21,939 bases of DNA from the NCBI GenBank assembly GCA_023397245.1, contig JAEWUH010000040.1:1-21939 (forward strand), in the 5' to 3' direction. This document shows, piece by piece, positions 20,815 to 21,939 of the stretch (position 1 is its first letter; each line of letters starts with the position of its first letter). The translations under genes and the position numbers were made by a program. The notes below the pieces were generated by a model that was not told the origin of the DNA, did no database searches, and saw only the letters and a program-made list of their open reading frames with translations. This DNA is from Bacillota bacterium. GTDB taxonomy: Bacteria; Bacillota; Clostridia; Oscillospirales; Acutalibacteraceae.

Positions 20815-21939
20815 TTAAACATTGGCCGTATCCGCCGCAAAGCTGATTGTAGTTGTCGGAGCCGTGTTATTAATATTCACCACCACAAAGCCTTCGCCGA
20901 ATACCGGTTTGCCGTCATAGCGGGCTGTGCCTTTGAATACGGTCTGGTCTTCAATGAACATGGCGTGTTCGGAAACCGCGATGCTCGCGCCCGCGCGCTC
21001 CACCAAAGAGTACAGGGAACCATAACCGCCGATGATGTCACCGTAAGGGATAAAGTCAAGCTCGTCAATTGTGCCGCCCTCCACCGGGATTGTGCTGTTC
21101 GCGCCTGCTACAATTGCACCGGCAGAATTGAATGTCAGTGACTTCGACATCAACGCCATATGTGTTTTCCGGCTCATCGCCCAGAACGTGCCGCCAGTCG
21201 CATAGTGACCGTTGACCACACCAAGGTCAAGCATCAATTCCGAGAAGAACGCTTCGGCAGTTTTGCCGGTCGGATCGATTTTCAGAATGTTGCTGGTATG
21301 TAAATCCGTCCATGTGGGAGCATTGGAAGCCCAATCCGTAGGCTCCACGGTCTGTGCAAGCCGGGTTACAATACCGAGCGGCATCTTCGCACCGGTGCCG
21401 TACAGGATAGCCTTGTCGACCGCGAGCCCGATTGCCTGTCCGAGCGCATCCTCAATTACGCCAGCTAAAGCAACATCCGAATCCTCCAGAATAGAGTTTG
21501 GAACAGGAATGAAGCCGCCGACCTTGTAGCCGTCCACCTCGATCTGAGCGAAGCTGATGGTCAGCTCATTGAGCTTGGCAACGGCCTCCGTCCACACACC
21601 TTCCGGAATGGTACCCATAATAGACTGGCGAGCCTTTCCCGGTACCGACTGCAATTTTACACGGGAAACCAGTTTGCTGTAACGGTCAAGGTTATCACGG
21701 AGCAACGCCAGCGTAATCGTTGGGATATTGAGTTCCGCACCGTTGACCGCGCGTTTCTGCCCGATCAGACTGCGGACACGGGTATAGAACTCTTTCACAT
21801 CTTCCCGAGCCAGATATGCGGCGCGGGCTTCCGTGGTCATGCCGAAATTCTGCCTTTTGGTCATATACACTTCACCTTTTCTTTCCTCTGATTTTACGGG
21901 AGCATGGGAGGTACTCCGGTTTTCAATATCCGTTAATTC
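20815..21939 (-). CDS. HK97-family major capsid protein, 5' end outside window
   Basis: 374 residues are visible and the frame remains open to the window edge. The internal GTG/ATG at 21870/21864 lack the family N terminus, so the true start lies upstream. The first about 25 residues ('ELTDIENRSTSHAPVKSEER') are the tail of a charged delta/scaffold-like domain. The mature capsid part begins near 'GMTTEARAAYLAREDVKEFYTRVRSLIG', with 'ELNIPTITLALLRDNL' (N-arm to E-loop), 'AQIEVDGYKVGGFIPVPNSILEDSD' (spine/P-domain) and 'DKAILYGTGAKMPLGIV', all HK97-type capsid signatures. The C-terminal 'AMFIEDQTVFKGTARYDGKPVFGEGFVVVNI' fits the A domain. A delta domain suggests removal by a protease encoded upstream, outside the window. 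Confidence 0.93.
   Translation of the reverse strand, partial: ELTDIENRSTSHAPVKSEERKGEVYMTKRQNFGMTTEARAAYLAREDVKEFYTRVRSLIGQKRAVNGAELNIPTITLALLRDNLDRYSKLVSRVKLQSVPGKARQSIMGTIPEGVWTEAVAKLNELTISFAQIEVDGYKVGGFIPVPNSILEDSDVALAGVIEDALGQAIGLAVDKAILYGTGAKMPLGIVTRLAQTVEPTDWASNAPTWTDLHTSNILKIDPTGKTAEAFFSELMLDLGVVNGHYATGGTFWAMSRKTHMALMSKSLTFNSAGAIVAGANSTIPVEGGTIDELDFIPYGDIIGGYGSLYSLVERAGASIAVSEHAMFIEDQTVFKGTARYDGKPVFGEGFVVVNINNTAPTTTISFAADTANV

Noticed and set aside
1..21939. CRISPR array, insertion sequence or integrase gene
   Set aside because: No regular repeat-spacer pattern, transposase motifs or recombinase catalytic motifs were seen on either strand; the integrase must lie outside the window.

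Overview
The window is Clostridia-type Firmicutes DNA (strong AGGAGG-type ribosome binding sites, low-GC to mid-GC composition, ROK regulator, GH25 lysozyme). It covers the late half of an integrated siphophage and the chromosome beyond one prophage end. Nearly every gene reads on the minus strand, so the functional order runs from high to low coordinates.

Prophage, about 21939 down to 3955. In transcription order it holds an HK97-type major capsid protein (5' part outside the window), head-tail connector, head closure protein, HK97 gp10-like protein and a tail-terminator-like protein. These are followed by a phi13-type major tail protein, tail assembly chaperone gpG with a -1 frameshifted gpGT extension, tape measure protein, distal tail protein, tail endopeptidase/tip protein, a DUF859-type receptor-binding candidate, a GH25 endolysin and a holin. 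Spacing is tight, with several TGATG, ATGA and TAGTG overlaps, consistent with one late operon. It ends at a Rho-independent terminator at about 9465-9504.

Moron module, 9347-3978. Behind its own near-consensus promoter (TTGACA, 17 bp, TATGAT) lies a secreted DNRLRE/RHS polymorphic-toxin locus. A signal-peptide plus DNRLRE reading frame is followed by an out-of-frame RHS-repeat reading frame; the junction looks like an internal deletion. Next come a two-helix membrane protein placed like an immunity gene, a terminator, and a promoterless orphan RHS-core/C-terminal cassette. That cassette itself ends in a decayed second copy of the RHS core.

Prophage end. At 3955-3977 there is a 23-nt 3' end of a tRNA (T-loop, 3' acceptor strand, CCA), most like tRNA-Leu, followed on the minus strand by a strong terminator. 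The T-stem cannot form with the upstream sequence, so only the 3' part of the tRNA is present. This is how an att site looks when an integrase targets a tRNA 3' end. The integrase and the intact tRNA should lie beyond the other prophage end.

Chromosomal flank, 3954-1. This part is AT-rich. It has a gene-free stretch, a large STAND-like P-loop ATPase with a C-terminal HEPN-like RNxxxH motif (a plausible conflict or defence protein), a second gene-poor stretch, a small one-helix membrane protein with a hairpin after it, and the 5' two thirds of a ROK-family transcriptional regulator cut by the window edge.

The most interesting parts are the broken and orphan RHS toxin module carried by the prophage, the tRNA att junction, the STAND-HEPN-like gene beside it, and a textbook gpG/gpGT frameshift signal with a downstream stem-loop.
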